From JANRIZ01 sp033764445 (lineage in GTDB: Bacteria; Verrucomicrobiota; Verrucomicrobiia; JAWXBN01), in assembly GCA_033764445.1 (NCBI GenBank), contig JANRIZ010000117.1, positions 1 through 22,670 of the forward strand: a stretch of DNA of 22,670 nt, written 5' to 3'. Below the pieces are notes generated by a model that was not told the DNA's origin, made no database searches, and saw only the letters and a list, made by a program, of their open reading frames with translations. This document shows positions 21,402-22,670 of the stretch, piece by piece. The position numbers and the translations under genes are program-made. Each line of letters opens with the position of its first letter. Within the stretch, counting starts at the first letter, position 1.

Positions 21402-22583
21402 CTACCGGATGCCGGTGGTTTTGTAAAACTCTTCGATCACGGGTTTGAATGTATTTTCGGAAATGTTCACGATCCTGAATTCCCGCTGCGCATTTTCCGC
21501 GGAATCCGAGGCGTGGGCGGCATTGACCATGATGCTGGAGCCAAACTCCCGTCGGATCGACCCGGGCGGGGCCTTGGCGGGGTCCGTGGGCCCGAGCACC
21601 TCACGGATTTTTTGCACGGCCCCGGGGCCCTCGTACATCAGGGCGATGCAGACACTGCGACCCGGCCTGTTTTTTTCGGAGGGCGGACAGGTGCCGGGAC
21701 GGCCCCCGGACATGAATTCCACAATGTTTTCAAACTGGTGGGCGGCATTGACCGGTGCCAGCAGCGCCCCCAGACGCGTGCCCAATTCCTCGGGAATCGG
21801 AAAGTCGAAGGCCTCCTCCAGGGCCAGTCGGGCCCGTTTGCCCACGGGCTCGGCCAGTTTTTCGGCCAAAACCTGTCTGACCGGCTCATAAAACGCCTCG
21901 GCCTGCGCCACGCTCATCTGCAGGATCTTAAAACCCACAATGTAGAGACCGGTCCGCGAAAACATGTCGATGATGTTGCCGGGGCGTCCCGTGGGAAAAC
22001 GGAAATTGTCGGGCTTGATCAGCACCAGCGTCCGTTCGGGGGAAACACCGGAGGGATAGGAAATCACGTTCTCAAGGACCCCGCCGTCGCGCTCCGAATG
22101 GCGTGCCCATACCTGAAGATCCGCCGCCGATTCCGCCGCGGAGGTCGGACACAGGACCGCCGGCTCAAAATAAATGACCTGCCCGGCGGGGTCGGTCACG
22201 TAGTCGCCATACGAACCGCGAATGGTGTCCCCGCTGGTGGACATGTGGCGGATGGACCCCACCACGGCACGGACCTTGGCAACCGCCTCCGGGCCCTTGA
22301 AAACCAGAACCAACACCCGGCGTTTCTGGCCGGTTTTGGGATCCGGACCGAGTTGGCTGAGGATGTAATCCCGGAGGACGGATTGAATCCGGCCCTGCTC
22401 CCCCTCCCGCGTCACTTTCAGGTGTGAGGCGAATTCCCGCACCAGTTCCGCAGAGGGCGCAAACATCCGCGCCGCCACCAGTTCGAGGGAGGTGCGGGTC
22501 AGCAGACGGTTGATCACACCACCGGTCCGTGATTTGAAGATGGAGGTCGGGGTGATGATGGCGTATGACAGTTCTTCGGGCAT
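21402..22583 (-). CDS. ndk: Two-unit nucleoside diphosphate kinase-like protein, first unit degenerate
   Basis: 393 aa from ATG 22583 (an in-frame TTG at 22595 would add four residues); normal NDKs have about 140-150. The second unit (about 185-390) keeps the active-site set: Lys190 in LIKPD, Arg326, Thr333, Arg344, Asn354 and the phosphorylated His357 in NAAHASDSAENA. It should move phosphate from NTP to NDP. The first unit (about 5-178) has the same layout but IITPTS in place of IKPD and Cys145 where the His belongs (VLCPTSAAESA), so it cannot be phosphorylated in the usual way. Both units carry an extra linker in mid-domain. No SD; the gene starts 30 bases after a terminator. Confidence 0.88.
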   Translation of the reverse strand: MPEELSYAIITPTSIFKSRTGGVINRLLTRTSLELVAARMFAPSAELVREFASHLKVTREGEQGRIQSVLRDYILSQLGPDPKTGQKRRVLVLVFKGPEAVAKVRAVVGSIRHMSTSGDTIRGSYGDYVTDPAGQVIYFEPAVLCPTSAAESAADLQVWARHSERDGGVLENVISYPSGVSPERTLVLIKPDNFRFPTGRPGNIIDMFSRTGLYIVGFKILQMSVAQAEAFYEPVRQVLAEKLAEPVGKRARLALEEAFDFPIPEELGTRLGALLAPVNAAHQFENIVEFMSGGRPGTCPPSEKNRPGRSVCIALMYEGPGAVQKIREVLGPTDPAKAPPGSIRREFGSSIMVNAAHASDSAENAQREFRIVNISENTFKPVIEEFYKTTGIR

Positions 22584-22600
22584 GTTCGGGATCAAACCCA

Positions 22601-22612
22601 GTCGGAACCGAC
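22601..22612. promoter_or_regulatory. Perfect 12-bp palindrome before ndk
   Basis: GTCGGAACCGAC is self-complementary. It lies directly between the U-tract of the terminator (22613-22618) and the ndk start (22583). It could be a protein-binding site or a small hairpin close to the ribosome entry region. Function is inferred from position only. Confidence 0.4.
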
Positions 22613-22642
22613 AAAAAACCCCCGCTGGTCAAAGAGCGAGGG
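22613..22642 (-). terminator. Intrinsic terminator just upstream of ndk
   Basis: Minus strand: CCCTCGC (22642-22636) pairs with GCGGGGG (22625-22619) including one T-G wobble, ten-base loop, then six Ts (22618-22613). It would end a gene lying beyond the right edge, of which no certain part is visible, or attenuate transcripts entering ndk. Confidence 0.82.
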
Positions 22643-22670
22643 CTTCCGTCCTGTCTGAGCTTGAATCGGG

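Noticed and set aside
21111..22427. 438-codon plus-strand frame over ndk and the aminotransferase
   Set aside because: Fully antisense to two genes with intact catalytic motifs; the translation shows no recognisable domain.

Overview
The window looks like ordinary chromosome from a fairly GC-rich Gram-negative bacterium. From memory, the best fit is Verrucomicrobiota or a close PVC relative; this is inference at roughly 60 percent. Supporting points are a class II-type aroA in a tyrA-aroA-cmk neighbourhood, a rhomboid protein with a C-terminal DUF6576-like tail, a long nucleoside diphosphate kinase made of two NDK units, many genes without a clear Shine-Dalgarno sequence, and degenerate CCACGGAT-type intergenic repeats. 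I see no rRNA, tRNA, CRISPR array, transposase or phage gene.

Layout: (1) 1-3299, minus strand: fatty-acid synthesis operon fabD-fabG-acpP-fabF, with fabF cut by the left edge. A six-codon reading frame with a strong SD ends exactly on the fabD start. (2) 3390-5453, minus strand: an AT-richer accessory block between the fab operon and hemC. It holds a 59-aa SMP-like small protein overlapping a 409-aa protein of unknown function with an HTH, then a ribbon-helix-helix/PIN toxin-antitoxin pair with a recognisable promoter-operator. (3) 5582-6598: hemC, minus strand. (4) 6725-7925, plus strand: a hypothetical gene, then a nucleotidyltransferase-fold gene coupled to a 64-aa partner. (5) 7995-11623, minus strand: tyrA-aroA, then a terminator set directly against the start of a NYN/LabA-like nuclease gene, then cmk. 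(6) 11805-13646, minus strand: yicC and a lipoprotein. (7) 13679-15144, plus strand: an OGG-type DNA glycosylase coupled to a membrane protein. (8) 15156-17069, minus strand: rsmA, a NUDIX hydrolase and a DUF6790-like membrane protein. (9) 17111-19151, plus strand: a LysM-amidase and a rhomboid-like protein. (10) 19167-19640, minus strand: a cyclic-nucleotide-binding domain carrying a signal peptide. (11) 19650-20185: a 536-base gene-free stretch with two nearly identical ~198-bp tandem repeats and a terminator. (12) 20186-22583, minus strand: the two-unit ndk and an aspartate-type aminotransferase. An intrinsic terminator and a 12-bp palindrome lie just before ndk.

How the genes fit together: the core is housekeeping. 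fabD/G/F with acpP elongate fatty acids. tyrA and aroA, and possibly the aminotransferase, serve aromatic amino acids. hemC makes tetrapyrrole, cmk and ndk act in nucleotide supply, rsmA and yicC act on RNA, and the amidase remodels peptidoglycan. The less ordinary material is the accessory block (2), the nucleotidyltransferase pair in (4), the two genes that begin immediately after intrinsic terminators (NYN and ndk), the apparently exported cNMP-binding protein, and a family of decayed intergenic repeats whose pieces recur in at least five gaps.
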